Under the pieces are notes generated by a model that searched no databases, had not been told where the DNA came from, and saw only the letters and a list, made by a program, of their open reading frames with translations. The position numbers and the translations under genes are program-made. From assembly GCA_947088345.1 (NCBI GenBank), contig CAMUGE010000015.1, positions 1 to 55,911 of the forward strand: a DNA stretch of 55,911 bases, read 5' to 3'. The DNA comes from an uncultured Roseburia sp. Lineage in GTDB: Bacteria > Bacillota > Clostridia > Lachnospirales > Lachnospiraceae. Within the stretch, counting starts at the first letter, position 1. Each line of letters opens with the position of its first letter. Positions 1 through 8,411 of the stretch are shown here, piece by piece.

Positions 1-17
1 AAGGAGGGTTTTGACCT

Positions 18-794
18 ATGGGTTTTATTTTTAATGACATTACGTCGGGCAGCATGGGTATCAAAGCCCGTCTGACTTCCTGGCGGGTGTGTGGTAAGAT
101 GCGTAATTTTACCACTACCGTGCCTGGAAAATATGGTGTGGCAGACTTCGGTGCTGATTTCGATTACCGTGAAATCACTGTCCACTGTAACATTTATCCC
201 AAGACTAATTTTACTGCGTTGGTATCTGCCTTGGATGATATCGCAGTATGGCTTGACCCTGTGCAGGGGTTACGCCAGCTTGTGTTTGATGATGTGCCGG
301 ACAGATACTTTATGGCAAGACTGAACGATGCGGTGGACTGTGAAAGGCTCGTCCGCTCGGCAGGTTCTTTTGACCTCAAGTTTTTCTGTCCTGACCCTTT
401 TGCCTATGCAATTACGGATGAAACTTTCTCCGTAACGGAAGAAGGGGTTCAAACCATTACCCGAACTATCGGAAACATTGAGTCCTTGCCCGTGTATCGC
501 ATTGAGGGTGTGATAACGGCAGGGGCAAGCAATTATATCAGCATTACCACAAACGGCTTGGAACTGAAAATCGTAAACGCAACCCTTTCTGAAGGAGAAA
601 CTCTTGTTGTGGATACCGATAAAATGACAGCCTATGTGGTGGATGAAAACGGCGAGACTTTGCGAAACGGTCTGCCGTATTTACAGGAACTGAACTTTCC
701 GACCCTTGCTGTCGGAGAGAACTCCGTCACAGTGGAAGTAAACAATGCCACGCTGACGGAACTGCAAATTCAAGCGAAAAGCAGATGGAGGTGA
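18..794 (+). CDS. Phage distal tail protein (Dit / Sipho_tail family)
   Basis: Predicted siphophage distal tail protein, the ring joining the tail tube to the tip. The protein is 258 aa. The N-terminal half has the layout of Dit proteins: a short beta-rich start, then a stretch with VPGKYG and DYREITVHC, the sandwich core of this family, ending near residue 140 at FFCPDPFAY. The second half (about 145-258) is a beta-rich galectin-like or carbohydrate-binding-like domain. A strong AAGGAGGG site at the very start of the window precedes the ATG. It is followed after 4 nt by the tail endopeptidase-like gene, the usual order in Clostridia prophages. Family assignment is from sequence pattern, not from a search. 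Confidence 0.8.
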   Translation: MGFIFNDITSGSMGIKARLTSWRVCGKMRNFTTTVPGKYGVADFGADFDYREITVHCNIYPKTNFTALVSALDDIAVWLDPVQGLRQLVFDDVPDRYFMARLNDAVDCERLVRSAGSFDLKFFCPDPFAYAITDETFSVTEEGVQTITRTIGNIESLPVYRIEGVITAGASNYISITTNGLELKIVNATLSEGETLVVDTDKMTAYVVDENGETLRNGLPYLQELNFPTLAVGENSVTVEVNNATLTELQIQAKSRWR

Positions 795-798
795 CGGT

Positions 799-3324
799 AT
801 GTCTCTGAAAATGATTCTGAATAAGCAAACAGATTTCACAGGAGAAGTTCCTGCGGAGTATGCCGCCTCCGGTCTGTGGCGTTTCAACGAGTCTGCACCG
901 GATGAGGATACGGCGCTTGTCGACTCTTCCGGTTATGGGCGTAACTTTACCATTGTGAACTGGAGCGGCACAACCGCCAATCTTAGTAAAAGTCCGAAAG
1001 GGCGTCAGATTCGCTTTAATATCAACAATCCGACTACGGAGAAAACCCATCTGCAGGTGACCAATGACGGCACTATCTTTGCGAACTTGGGTGAGCGTAT
1101 CATCGTTGGCGGTTGGATGTGTCCTACCACCTATTCTGTGGGAAATACATTCTGTCCGATATTCAATACCCGTTATGGTCCGGGGCAGCCGATTTTCTAT
1201 CTGTCCCTGTATTCCGGTAAGCCGAGAATTATGCTTTACAATTCTTCCGGCAGTCTTATTTTGGATAAGACCGTGACACCGACCTTCACGCTGAAGAACG
1301 GCGGTTGGTATTTTATTGCGGGTGTGATTGAGCCTGACAGTAAGCAGTTCACTTATGTGGTGGGTGACCGCTCTTCCGGTACGGTATGGAAATCCGAGGT
1401 TTTGACAATTGGTGGCGAACTGAACCGTTCCTGTGTTGCCGACCTCGTTATCGGTATGCACGCCGACACTTATTATTACGCAGGCGGCTTTGATGAGTGG
1501 TTTTTGGATTGCGATTCACAGCTTACCGCAGACGATCTGGTGGATTATTTCAACACCACCATTCTTTGTAACGGTGCAGACAATTCCGCTGATGTGGATG
1601 CTCTGACCGATGCAAGCGGTGTGACGCTGAAAGCAACCGACGGTGTTTATCCCGAAAGTGGTGTGCTTTATACCAAGGCGGCAGAATGCAATCTATCCGG
1701 TACAGGCAGGGTTTCCTATACAAGTGAGTACATTGCGGGAACTACGGCCATTGCCTCGGTGGAAACTTCTACCAGTGATGACCTTGTGGATTGGAGCGAG
1801 TGGGTTGCTGTTGGAACAGACGGTAAGCTGCAATCTCCAAACAGAAACTATATCCGATTCAAAGTTACGCTGACCACCACGGACACATCCAAAACACCGA
1901 AACTCATCGATATTCGTCTTTATGACATTCCGAAAGCACCTTATGAGAAAATCGGTTATGCCCGTCCTGTTGTGCTTGATGACAATGGTGCGTGGGAGGC
2001 TATTTTGGAGAATGCCTACGATATTATCGTAACAGGCGAAATCAATGGCGAGGACACGCTGACTTTCTCTATTCCGTTCCGTGACAGCAAGCGAAAGTAT
2101 CTGGAAAACGAGAAGAAAATCCAGATTGTAGATGACGTGTATAAGGTGCGTACCATTACGGATGTGAAGGACAGCAGTGGAAACACGGTAACGCAGGTGT
2201 ATGCCGAGGCGGAGTTTTATGACCTTACTTTTTCTGTCCGTAAGGAAGAAAAGAAGTTTGATGCGGAAACTGCGGATGTGGCTATGGCATATGCCCTTGA
2301 CGACACCGAGTGGAGCGTGGGAACGGTCAATGTTACCACCAAGCGTACATGGACGAGTACGGAGAAAAATGCCCTTTCCATCTTACGCAGCGTTGCCAAT
2401 CTCCACGGCGGTGACCTTGTATTTGACTGTCCGAACCGACTGGTGCATTTGCTGACGGTCAACGGCAGGGACAGCGGCGCCTTGTTTGCCTACAAGAAGA
2501 ACATGAAAAGCATCGAGCGTGTGGTGGATACCCGTTCCCTTGTAACAAGGCTCTATGCTACGGGTGCCAACGGTATGACCTTTGCCGATATCAACGGCGG
2601 CAAACCCTACCTTGAGGATTTCACCTATTCCAAGGAAGTGCGTATTACCACTTTGGATTGTTCTTCCTTTACCAATCCATACCAGATGAAAGAATTCACT
2701 GCCATGCGTCTTGCGGAATACTGCAAGCCTTCTGTTTCCTATGTGCTGAATGCGATGGACTTGTCGGTTCTTACGGGTTACGAGCATGAGGCTTGGAATT
2801 TGGGAGATTATGTTCGTGTGGAAGATAAGGAGTTGGGTCTATCAGTTACCACTCGTATCGTGCGCCGTGAATACAATCTGCAGGAGCCTTGGAATACGGT
2901 GTTGGAACTTTCCACTACGCTGAAAAATCTCGGCAGCTCGGTCAGCTCTATCGACACCATTGCCGACGCTCTGGAAGGTACGGGTATGGTATCCAACAAT
3001 GATATCCGTGAACTTGTGCCGTTCAATCATCTGCGAAATTCCCGTGCCGATGACGGACTTGCTTATTGGGTCAGTTCCGGCTTTGAAGCTGATGGCGAAA
3101 ACGGTGCATCCGGCACGGCATCCTTTAAGGCTGTGGGTGTTGCAGGCAGAACATTAAGCCTTGCCCAGACCGTCTATCCCTCCAACCGCAGCAGTTATAC
3201 CTTATCTGCACAGATTGCTTCAGAAAATCTTAAGAAACTCAGTGCAGATGCCCAGGTCGGCATTGAAGTTGTTATCGAATATGAGGACGGCAGCACGGAA
3301 ACAAGATTTATTGATTTGTACTGA
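799..3324 (+). CDS. Phage tail endopeptidase-like / tail-associated lysin with LamG-like domain
   Basis: 841-aa tail-tip protein. Residues about 20-240 look like a LamG/concanavalin fold (SGLWRFNE, then alternating strands and GGFDEWFLDC). Residues about 390-720 match the prophage tail endopeptidase (Tal-like) core, with TFSIPFRDS near its start, a long alpha/beta middle, and WNLGDYVRVEDKELG near its end. The C-terminus is again beta-rich and may bind carbohydrate. It probably forms the tip baseplate hub and helps penetrate the wall or bind the receptor. An AGGTGAC ribosome site precedes the ATG. Its TGA overlaps the next ATG region by one base. No catalytic protease residues could be assigned with certainty. 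Confidence 0.72.
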   Translation: MSLKMILNKQTDFTGEVPAEYAASGLWRFNESAPDEDTALVDSSGYGRNFTIVNWSGTTANLSKSPKGRQIRFNINNPTTEKTHLQVTNDGTIFANLGERIIVGGWMCPTTYSVGNTFCPIFNTRYGPGQPIFYLSLYSGKPRIMLYNSSGSLILDKTVTPTFTLKNGGWYFIAGVIEPDSKQFTYVVGDRSSGTVWKSEVLTIGGELNRSCVADLVIGMHADTYYYAGGFDEWFLDCDSQLTADDLVDYFNTTILCNGADNSADVDALTDASGVTLKATDGVYPESGVLYTKAAECNLSGTGRVSYTSEYIAGTTAIASVETSTSDDLVDWSEWVAVGTDGKLQSPNRNYIRFKVTLTTTDTSKTPKLIDIRLYDIPKAPYEKIGYARPVVLDDNGAWEAILENAYDIIVTGEINGEDTLTFSIPFRDSKRKYLENEKKIQIVDDVYKVRTITDVKDSSGNTVTQVYAEAEFYDLTFSVRKEEKKFDAETADVAMAYALDDTEWSVGTVNVTTKRTWTSTEKNALSILRSVANLHGGDLVFDCPNRLVHLLTVNGRDSGALFAYKKNMKSIERVVDTRSLVTRLYATGANGMTFADINGGKPYLEDFTYSKEVRITTLDCSSFTNPYQMKEFTAMRLAEYCKPSVSYVLNAMDLSVLTGYEHEAWNLGDYVRVEDKELGLSVTTRIVRREYNLQEPWNTVLELSTTLKNLGSSVSSIDTIADALEGTGMVSNNDIRELVPFNHLRNSRADDGLAYWVSSGFEADGENGASGTASFKAVGVAGRTLSLAQTVYPSNRSSYTLSAQIASENLKKLSADAQVGIEVVIEYEDGSTETRFIDLY

Positions 3325-3335
3325 TGGGGGTGCGT

Positions 3336-3533
3336 ATGGCTTATTTTTCTAAAACACAGGAGAAGATTACGCTGGAAAGCTACTTCTCCAAAGTCAAATC
3401 CATTACAGTGCGTGTGTGCATTACCAATTGCACAGGCACTTTATATATCACAGACCTCTTGCTGCAGCCCGGTTCTGTAGCCACGGGATGGGTAGGTCAT
3501 CCCTGTGAGATGAAATGGGTGCTTGATGGCTAA
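3336..3533 (+). CDS. Small tail-tip protein, repeat module copy 1
   Basis: A 65-aa product from the ATG at 3336, preceded by GGGGGTG. An ATG at 3324 overlapping the upstream stop is also possible. It carries the module NCTGTLYITDLLLQPG followed by TGW, which recurs almost exactly in the next gene. Such strings are typical of the jelly-roll carbohydrate-binding segments found in tail-tip proteins of Clostridia phages. It may be a detached C-terminal domain of the upstream tail protein: the upstream gene ends in a similar beta-rich segment and the reading frames abut. It could be a separate subunit or the product of an old stop or frameshift that split a longer protein. Confidence 0.55.
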   Translation: MAYFSKTQEKITLESYFSKVKSITVRVCITNCTGTLYITDLLLQPGSVATGWVGHPCEMKWVLDG

Positions 3534-4089
3534 TCCTGTATTCATCCGATTGGCAGAGGTCATAAACAAAAAGCAGGATATGCGTGTTATGAGCGTTACG
3601 GTGAAACCTACCGTCACCAACTGCTCCGGCACGATATGGGTTACTGACCTTATGCTGCAAGAGGGACCGGCACTGACAGGCTATGTGCCACACACGGAGA
3701 GCAGACTTAAGGAAGATACAAAGGTATGGTTCAACGGTGTGGTTCGCTCCAAAGAAACAGTCATTATCTGCAATGTCGGTAATACCTCCGGCGGACTGGA
3801 TATCCACATTTATCCCAAATCCGATATGGCGGCAGACTCGGTGCAGCTTGCCCAGGGTGTTGGTGGACAGCGGGTCGTATTTCCAAATGCCCTCGCTGCG
3901 GAAGATGACCTGGCACTTTTGGCTTCGGTCAGAGAATGCACCAAGAACGGCATTGCCGAACCCAAAGAAGGTTTTTATCAATATAGCGCCGCTTGGGATT
4001 CCAAGCATATGGTCACCTTGGAGGACGGCAAGTCTGCCAGGGTGCTTTTTGAGTTGCAGCAGATGAAGGATGGAGGTGAATCGTTCTGA
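3526..4089 (+). CDS. Tail-tip/baseplate accessory protein, repeat module copy 2
   Basis: 187 aa from the ATG at 3526, overlapping the end of the previous gene by 8 nt. Residues about 20-60 contain NCSGTIWVTDLMLQEG and TGYVPH, a second copy of the module in the preceding ORF. The remainder (VWFNGVVRSKETVIICN onward) resembles a small beta-sandwich with an alpha/beta tail and has no enzyme motif I can see. Placement between the tail endopeptidase-like gene and a GH18-like tail protein argues for a tail-tip or receptor-binding role. The stop overlaps the next ATG by one base, so the genes are translationally coupled. Function is inferred from context. Confidence 0.55.
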   Translation: MANPVFIRLAEVINKKQDMRVMSVTVKPTVTNCSGTIWVTDLMLQEGPALTGYVPHTESRLKEDTKVWFNGVVRSKETVIICNVGNTSGGLDIHIYPKSDMAADSVQLAQGVGGQRVVFPNALAAEDDLALLASVRECTKNGIAEPKEGFYQYSAAWDSKHMVTLEDGKSARVLFELQQMKDGGESF

Positions 4090-6560
4090 TGGATAAACTC
4101 AAAGGCAAACGCATCATGGTGTGGACATTTATGGGCAATGCCCGTATGTATGAGGCACTCCGTGATTACGGTGACCGTATCGACACTATCGGTCTGTTTT
4201 CTTTTAAGGTCGGTAAGACAGGTGTTATTACCGAAAGTGGTGTCAGCATCAGCAGTATGATGACCTATATCGAAAAATGGCCGCATATCCGATGGCTCTT
4301 AACGGTTGCCAACGATGGCGGCAATTCTATTTTTAAGGCTCTTCGAGATAATACGGACGGCGCACAGGATACTTTCTGCTCGGAACTTGTCCGTATTATG
4401 GAGAAATATCCTTGGTGCAGTGGCGTGGATATTGACCTGGAAAAAGGCGATGGCTATTCCACCCACGAAGCATCCACGGCTTTGTTCAAGCACATCTATG
4501 AAACAGTCAAGGCCTATGACCCCACCAAGGAGATGAACATCTGTCTGCCTGGTATGACTTCGGTCAATGGCTCGGTTGGTGGCGAGAACTGGTGCGTATA
4601 TGGTGATCTGGATAAATATTGCGATACGGCATCCATCATGAGTTATGGCATGGCTTGGGCGGGTTCTGCCCCCGGTCCTGTTTCACCTCGCAGCTGGCTT
4701 GAGGGTGTTTATGATTATGCCACAAAGGTAATGAACCCCGACAAGGTATTCCTCGGTATGCCTGCCTATGGTTGGAACTGGCAGATTTACGACACCCCGG
4801 AGAACCTTGGGAAAACATATCGCGGAACTTCCCACACCTATTATGCTGCGAAATATTGGATGCAGGGTCTGTATAATTTTACCGATGATGCACCTCCGCA
4901 GCCTTTTATCCCCATTGTTTCCTATTGGGATGACTACGATATGGGACCGTGGGCATTGCCTCATGTGTATGACTATATGGAAGGCAGAGATGCCATTTCC
5001 AAGGAATACCCACAGATGTCGGAAACCTACAACCGCAGACGCTATCTGACCGCTTATGCCAAACAGCAAAAAACGGAGTTCGGTGACATTATCATCGACC
5101 ACAATGCCGAGCCGGACAGTTACGAAGGTGTTGTTTCTGTATCTGAAACTTTGGTCACGCTCGGCGATGAGGGTTCTGCCACCTACACCTTTACTATCGA
5201 TGAGGACGGCACCTACGATGTTACCATTCGCCTGTGCTATCCGTTTTGGGATAAAAACAGCATATACGCATCCCTTGACGGCAGCACTGTGCGTTTTTCG
5301 GAGGACAGGCTTTGGTGGCCGTATTGGAGGACTACCTTCTGGGCAACCCTCGCTAAGGGAGTAAGCCTTACTGCCGGAGAGCATACACTGACCATTTCGG
5401 TTGGCGTTAACGGTGTGCAGTTCTATGGTTTCCGTGTCTGCACCGATTTTTCGGAAGAGCCGACTGCAGGTCAAGCGGAATATGCCCTTGCTCCTCGCAA
5501 GTTTAAGGATGTAAACGGTGATATGGTGGGACCTGCCGCAGGGTTCAAGTTGACATTGGAAATGCTACGCAGAAAGCCGGACTCGGCACTGGTTTGGTAT
5601 GAAGACTTCCGTGATGAGCAGAAAATCCCGGAAAGCTACTGGACGGTTCTCTCTGGCGAGTGGGATGTGTGGCAAGAGGATTTGCCTTACGGTGACACAA
5701 GCCGACCATACTCACAGCTTGAAGGTTACGGTCAGCTTGCATGGAATTATAACGGCTTTTCCGATATCCATCTGAGGGCGCAGATTATCTTCCCGGAAGA
5801 CGGTGGTGGCAAGGCTGGTATTTTCCTTGGTTCACTGTTCTGTTGTTTTAACTACGATACACAACGCATCGAACTGTATGAAGGTTCTACACTGAAAGGC
5901 AGTTATGCTACCAGTTTTTCCAAAACAGCAAAAGCAGACCTCCGCACCAATCCCAATGTCTATACCATTGAGATGCGTAAGCGTGGAAATAAGGTGCGAG
6001 TTTATTCTTCCACATCCTACACGCTTCGCTTCACAGCAACCGTCAGCGGTGGCGGTGGTTATGCGGGCATTCGCTCTGATAATAAGGTTAATTGTCAATT
6101 GCTCCGTTTGGGCGATGCTTGGACGTATGAGCCATATGAGAGATTTGATGTGATAATGCCGGATGGAACAGCGACTTCCTTTGGCAGGATTGAGCGTAGC
6201 AACTGCACATGGGATGAGGAGTTCCAGGTGTTCACGCTGACTTCCGATGTGGAGGAATCGTCCACCAGAAGTGAAAGCATCTCTCTGGACTATGAGTTTT
6301 ATCATTCCCATGTGATGGCTTTGGAGTGTGACAACAACTATACGGCAAAAATTATCCCAAGGGACATCAATATATGGATTTCAAGACTGTTCCTTGGAGA
6401 TGCGGACGGCTTTTCCATTCTGTACTACCAGGATGTGGACAGCCTGATCTATTGGGCGAACCAAGCGGCATATCGATGGAAACTGCGTGGGATGTGTATG
6501 TGGTCCCTCGGACAGGAGGATATGCGAGTTTGGGAGTGGCTGCCCAAGCAAACTGAATAA
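4089..6560 (+). CDS. Phage tail protein with glycoside hydrolase family 18-like barrel
   Basis: 823 aa. Residues about 5-300 resemble a GH18 (chitinase/YaaH-like) TIM barrel: RIMVWTF at strand 1, CSGVDIDLEKGDG matching the DxDxE catalytic signature with Glu present, then MSYGMAW and VFLGMPAYGWNW. Residues about 340-455 look like a CBM35-like beta-sandwich (YTFTIDEDGTYDVTIRL). Residues about 510-670 form a further beta-rich region. The last 45 residues return to barrel-like sequence ending in RGMCMWSLGQED, the pattern of GH18 strand 8. The binding modules therefore appear inserted into one barrel. It probably acts at the tail tip on host wall glycan or capsule. The substrate cannot be told from sequence. 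Confidence 0.75.
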   Translation: MDKLKGKRIMVWTFMGNARMYEALRDYGDRIDTIGLFSFKVGKTGVITESGVSISSMMTYIEKWPHIRWLLTVANDGGNSIFKALRDNTDGAQDTFCSELVRIMEKYPWCSGVDIDLEKGDGYSTHEASTALFKHIYETVKAYDPTKEMNICLPGMTSVNGSVGGENWCVYGDLDKYCDTASIMSYGMAWAGSAPGPVSPRSWLEGVYDYATKVMNPDKVFLGMPAYGWNWQIYDTPENLGKTYRGTSHTYYAAKYWMQGLYNFTDDAPPQPFIPIVSYWDDYDMGPWALPHVYDYMEGRDAISKEYPQMSETYNRRRYLTAYAKQQKTEFGDIIIDHNAEPDSYEGVVSVSETLVTLGDEGSATYTFTIDEDGTYDVTIRLCYPFWDKNSIYASLDGSTVRFSEDRLWWPYWRTTFWATLAKGVSLTAGEHTLTISVGVNGVQFYGFRVCTDFSEEPTAGQAEYALAPRKFKDVNGDMVGPAAGFKLTLEMLRRKPDSALVWYEDFRDEQKIPESYWTVLSGEWDVWQEDLPYGDTSRPYSQLEGYGQLAWNYNGFSDIHLRAQIIFPEDGGGKAGIFLGSLFCCFNYDTQRIELYEGSTLKGSYATSFSKTAKADLRTNPNVYTIEMRKRGNKVRVYSSTSYTLRFTATVSGGGGYAGIRSDNKVNCQLLRLGDAWTYEPYERFDVIMPDGTATSFGRIERSNCTWDEEFQVFTLTSDVEESSTRSESISLDYEFYHSHVMALECDNNYTAKIIPRDINIWISRLFLGDADGFSILYYQDVDSLIYWANQAAYRWKLRGMCMWSLGQEDMRVWEWLPKQTE

Positions 6561-6568
6561 AGGCTTTA

Positions 6569-6601
6569 AAGGGTATCTGCCATATGGTGGGTGCCCTTTT
6601 T
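6569..6601 (+). terminator. Rho-independent terminator after tail gene
   Basis: AAGGGTA (6569-6575) pairs with TGCCCTT (6592-6598), one G-U pair, and runs into a T5 tract. It separates the tail operon from the holin/amidase pair. Confidence 0.65.
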
Positions 6602-6635
6602 GCATACAAAAAATTAAGAAAGCGAGGATTTTACT

Positions 6636-7055
6636 ATGAAGGAACTTTGGAACACCATTCAAATCATCTTTGCCGCCATCGGCGGATGGCTCGGCTGGTT
6701 TCTCGGTGGGTTTGACGGTCTGCTTTATGCACTGATTGTTTTCGTGGTTGTGGATTACATCACGGGAGTCATGTGTGCCGTGGTGGACAAGAACCTTTCC
6801 AGTTCGGTCGGGTTTAAGGGCATTTGTCGAAAAGTGTTGATTTTTGCGATGGTCGGCGTGGCACACGTCCTGGATGCCAATATCATCGGTGACGGCAGTG
6901 TACTGAGAACGGCGGTTATTTTCTTCTATATCTCCAATGAAGGTGTCAGCCTTTTGGAAAACGCATCCCACCTTGGTTTGCCGATTCCGGAGAAGATGAA
7001 GGAAATCTTGGAGCAGCTCCATGACCGCGACAATAAGGAAAGTGAGGGCAAGTAA
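6636..7055 (+). CDS. Phage holin (phage_holin_4 / toxin-secretion holin family)
   Basis: 139-aa membrane protein with hydrophobic segments at about residues 8-26 and 28-48 and around 70-85 and 95-112. The DYITGV motif just after the second segment and the conserved downstream spacing are hallmarks of the phage_holin_4 (Bacillus phage phi29-like / Clostridial lysis) family. Holins make lesions in the cell membrane so the endolysin can reach the wall. The C-terminus is charged (HDRDNKESEGK), as usual. A GCGAGGA ribosome site precedes the ATG. The amidase starts immediately after the stop, forming the lysis cassette. Confidence 0.9.
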   Translation: MKELWNTIQIIFAAIGGWLGWFLGGFDGLLYALIVFVVVDYITGVMCAVVDKNLSSSVGFKGICRKVLIFAMVGVAHVLDANIIGDGSVLRTAVIFFYISNEGVSLLENASHLGLPIPEKMKEILEQLHDRDNKESEGK

Positions 7056-7056
7056 C

Positions 7057-8001
7057 ATGAATTTACACAAACTTATTTTAACGGAAAACGCCTGTTACAA
7101 GGCAGGCAGGAAAATCACGGTCAAAGGCATCATGGTTCATTCCACGGGTGCGAATAACCCTAACCTCAAGCGTTATGTGGGTCCTGATGATGGTTTGCTC
7201 GGTAAAAACCAGTACGGCAATCATTGGAATACCTACCATCCCGGCGGCAGAGAGGTCTGCGTTCATGCCTTTATCGGCAAGTTGGCTGACGGCACCATTG
7301 CCACATACCAAACTTTGCCGTGGAATCATCGTGGATGGCACGCCGGGGGCAGTGCAAACAATACCCATATCGGATTTGAAATCTGCGAGGACGGTCTTAC
7401 GGATTATGCCTACTTCAAGAAGGTGTACCGTGAGGCTGTTGAACTTTGTGCCTACCTTTGCAAGGAGTATGGTTTGACCGAGCAGAACATCATCTGCCAC
7501 TCCGAGGGTTACAAGCAGGGTGTGGCATCCAACCACGGCGATGTGATGCACTGGTTTCCGAAGCACGGCAAGAGTATGGATACCTTCCGTGCCGAGGTCA
7601 AGGCACTTCTGGCGACTGCCGATGAGGAGGAAACCGAAACCCCTGCAGAACCTACGGTCACTTATCCCGAAAAGCTGACAACGGGTTATTACCGTGTGCG
7701 TAAGCATTGGAAGGACAGCAAATCCCAGGTGGGTGCTTATCGCATTCTTTCCAATGCAAAGGCGGCGGCAGATAAGAACCCCGGCACTTTTGTTTTTGCC
7801 AATGACGGCACTGCCATTTATCCTGCCAACAGCACAGCCGAGCCGGATTACCGTGTGCATACGGTTGTGAAGGGCGATACCCTTTGGGATATTGCCGTGA
7901 AGTATCTCGGCAAAGGCAGCAGATACACTGAAATCAAAACACTGAACGGACTTTCTTCCAATGTGATTTACAGCGGTTGGAAACTTAAAATTCCGAACTA
8001 A
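7057..8001 (+). CDS. Endolysin: N-acetylmuramoyl-L-alanine amidase with LysM
   Basis: 314 aa from the ATG at 7057 (AGTGAGGG ribosome site); an upstream in-frame start would overlap the holin. Residues about 20-190 are an Amidase_2 (PGRP-like) domain: GIMVHSTG carries the first zinc His, NHRGWHAGG lies at the active site, and ICHSEGYKQG carries another metal-ligand region. It would cleave the MurNAc-L-Ala bond. An acidic linker with a TETPAEP stretch leads to a small domain (YYRVRKHWKDSKSQVGAYR) resembling the SH3/SPOR-like repeats of gut phage lysins. The C-terminal 50 residues are a LysM peptidoglycan-binding repeat (HTVVKGDTLWDIAVKYLG). It has no signal peptide, so it depends on the holin. 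Confidence 0.92.
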   Translation: MNLHKLILTENACYKAGRKITVKGIMVHSTGANNPNLKRYVGPDDGLLGKNQYGNHWNTYHPGGREVCVHAFIGKLADGTIATYQTLPWNHRGWHAGGSANNTHIGFEICEDGLTDYAYFKKVYREAVELCAYLCKEYGLTEQNIICHSEGYKQGVASNHGDVMHWFPKHGKSMDTFRAEVKALLATADEEETETPAEPTVTYPEKLTTGYYRVRKHWKDSKSQVGAYRILSNAKAAADKNPGTFVFANDGTAIYPANSTAEPDYRVHTVVKGDTLWDIAVKYLGKGSRYTEIKTLNGLSSNVIYSGWKLKIPN

Positions 8002-8005
8002 CACG

Positions 8006-8047
8006 ATGCCCTTTGAGGATTTTTCCTTGAAGGGCATTATTTTTTTG
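8006..8047 (+). terminator. Terminator of the lysis cassette
   Basis: ATGCCCTT (8006-8013) pairs perfectly with AAGGGCAT (8030-8037), then TTATTTTTTT. It is a strong intrinsic terminator marking the end of the late phage transcript. Confidence 0.85.
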
Positions 8048-8133
8048 CCTTGAGGGGGGGTTCGATTCAGCCTGTCTTTTCGCATATAGGCAGAGGGAAC
8101 ATTTCCACCGTTCCCCAGACTGGAGGAATCATT

Positions 8134-8349
8134 ATGGAAGTAAAACAGATTGAGAATTTTAAGATACCTAATGCCGTGGCTCACGAAATCACACAAGAGG
8201 AACTTCAGCGAGAATTTGACTATTACAGGGCATAGCAGGTGCTTGAAACCCTGTTCCTATTCGGCATGATTTCTGTGGATGAATTCCACAAAATATCGGC
8301 TTATAATCGCAAAACTTTCTCCCCATTTCTGGCGGAGATTATGGGCTAA
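8134..8349 (+). pseudogene. SHOCT-like small protein with an in-frame TAG
   Basis: An ATG at 8134 with a TGGAGG ribosome site opens 33 codons ending in FDYYRA at a TAG (8233-8235). The same frame then continues without interruption for 37 more codons to TAA (8347-8349). The continuation contains GMISVDEFHKI and NRKTFSPFLAEIM, the pattern of short SHOCT-type proteins that precede serine recombinases in Clostridia elements. The two halves fit one ancestral 71-aa protein with a single nonsense codon at position 34. It may be a pseudogene, or be read through if the host or phage suppresses amber codons. The family name is from pattern recognition. Confidence 0.7.
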
Positions 8350-8411
8350 ATGACTTGATAATTCCGCAATAGTACGGGAATATATCACTACCCAAAAAGC
8401 GAGGTGAGTTG

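Noticed and set aside
7078-8196. 372-codon open frame on the minus strand over the amidase
   Set aside because: It lies antisense to a motif-complete lysin, has no family motif or ribosome site, and reflects codon bias of the true gene.
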